Shown in pieces: positions 4,310 to 5,093 of a DNA stretch of 5,093 nt. Below the pieces are notes generated by a model. The model did no database searches, had not been told where the DNA came from, and saw nothing but the letters and a program-made list of their open reading frames with translations. The stretch lies in NCBI GenBank assembly GCA_030453285.1, contig JAKDKP010000232.1, positions 1 through 5,093 on the forward strand, written 5' to 3'. Position 1 is the stretch's first letter. The number at the start of each line of letters is the position of its first letter. Both the position numbers and the translations under genes were made by a program. The DNA is from Propionibacteriales bacterium (GTDB taxonomy: Bacteria > Actinomycetota > Actinomycetes > Propionibacteriales > Propionibacteriaceae).

Positions 4310-5093
4310 TCAGGAGCGCCCGCGCGTTGCTCGTGGCGTGTGGGTGGGCAAGGTGCGACGGGGTCCGCGTCGGGGCGGGAGGCCGACCGTGGCGCCGATC
4401 AGCAGTTGGACGCGATACCGGTGGCCCTCGTACGGGGCGAGCAGTTCGAGGGCGGCCTCGTCGCCAAGTTTCTCGCCAACCAGGGCGTGGGTGATCATGC
4501 CGCCGATGTGATAATCGCCGACGCTCCACGCATCGGGGTCGCCGTGGGCACGTTGTCTTGTCTCGGCCGAGGTCCACGGGCCGATCCCGGGCAGTGACTG
4601 CAGGGCATGATCAACTTTGCTGAGTGGACGCGTCAGGGTTCGCTCCAGCGCAGGGCCGCGCCGGGCAGCAGTCACCAGCGGTCGGGAGCGCCGCTCTTCC
4701 ACCCCGGCGGCGAGGTAGTCCCAGCTCGGGATGCTGGCCCAGGCCTCGGCCGTCGGCGGCACCATCATCTGGTACGCAGGGCTGTCGGCGTCCGCCGTCG
4801 GTCCGGGCGCCGGTTCACCGTACTGCCGGGTCAATGCGCGGAACGCCGCATAGGCCTCCTGACCGGTGACGACCTGCTCCAGGCAGGCCGGAAAGAGTGC
4901 CTCCCCGACCGCGTCGGTGGCCCCGATCCGCAGATCGGGCAGACGCCGGTGCGCCTCGACGAGCAGCGGATGCTGTGGCTCGAAGCTATCTGGATCATCG
5001 TCAGCACCCAGCAGGCGAGGAAGTTGATCAAGGGCCCGTACGGCGCCGTCTCCCCACGCATGGGCCACCACCACATCGCCGGACGGGGCGAGG
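4310..5093 (-). CDS. DNA-3-methyladenine glycosylase, HhH-GPD (AlkA-like) family, 5' end outside the window
   Basis: About 260 residues are visible, ending at TGA 4312-4310; the frame stays open to the right edge (LAPSGDVVVAHAWGDG), so the true start is beyond it and the GTG near 5074 is internal. The enzyme excises alkylated purines in base excision repair. The helix-hairpin-helix is LPGIGPWTSAE at about residues 167-177 of the visible part, followed by GDPDAWSVGDYHI, in which the Asp of GDYHI (codon 4516-4514) matches the catalytic Asp of E. coli AlkA (PDDYLI). Upstream, EALFPACLEQVVTGQEAYAAF and IPSWDYLAAGVEERRSRPLV fit the helical core, and LLAPYEGHRYRVQLLIGATV follows. There are no iron-sulfur cysteines, as expected for AlkA rather than Nth/MutY. 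The tail is Arg/Thr/Pro-rich (PPRRGPRRTLPTHTP), a common style in actinobacterial members. It converges on the phosphatase gene with 20 bp between stops and no evident terminator hairpin. Confidence 0.9.
   Translation of the reverse strand, partial: LAPSGDVVVAHAWGDGAVRALDQLPRLLGADDDPDSFEPQHPLLVEAHRRLPDLRIGATDAVGEALFPACLEQVVTGQEAYAAFRALTRQYGEPAPGPTADADSPAYQMMVPPTAEAWASIPSWDYLAAGVEERRSRPLVTAARRGPALERTLTRPLSKVDHALQSLPGIGPWTSAETRQRAHGDPDAWSVGDYHIGGMITHALVGEKLGDEAALELLAPYEGHRYRVQLLIGATVGLPPRRGPRRTLPTHTPRATRGRS

Overview
The window is high-GC DNA with the gene density and protein families of an actinobacterium; a member of the Propionibacteriales or a related order is plausible but not proven from sequence alone. 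Coding regions fill nearly all of it, and no stretch over 300 bases lacks a gene or gene remnant. I found no tRNA, rRNA, CRISPR array, insertion sequence or convincing intrinsic terminator.

Layout. At 3-356 (+) is the 3' end of an unidentified gene whose product ends in an extremely Asp-rich tail. Converging on it is a minus-strand two-component operon: a membrane sensor histidine kinase (1027-2460) followed, with overlapping stop and start codons, by an OmpR-type response regulator (362-1024). A divergent intergenic region of about 220 bp (2461-2679) carries an imperfect palindrome, about four tandem 15-bp repeats and several inverted repeats. It leads into a plus-strand gene for a DUF1905/OmdA (YdeI-like) protein (2680-3138), a family annotated as bacteriocin-protection.

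The most unusual part is 3170-3762. Here the C-terminal LuxR-type HTH of a NarL/FixJ response regulator (minus strand) abuts the C-terminal third of an ABC-2 type transporter permease (plus strand). Both have lost their N-terminal parts at one junction near 3378-3409. This looks like the scar of a deletion that removed the middle of a divergent regulator/ABC-exporter locus; an assembly artefact is the main alternative.

To the right are an intact low-molecular-weight protein tyrosine phosphatase (3822-4289, +) and, converging on it, a DNA-3-methyladenine glycosylase of the HhH-GPD (AlkA-like) family that runs off the right edge (4310-5093, -).

How the genes may work together: the kinase and regulator form one signalling unit and probably share a promoter in the 2461-2679 region with, or facing, the OmdA-like gene. 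The OmdA-like gene beside remnants of a regulator/exporter pair allows the inference of a decayed antimicrobial-peptide resistance locus. The phosphatase and glycosylase look like ordinary, independent housekeeping genes. I see no convincing new multi-gene system; the repeat-rich divergent region, the double truncation and an over-represented CGTACG hexamer are the points most worth checking.
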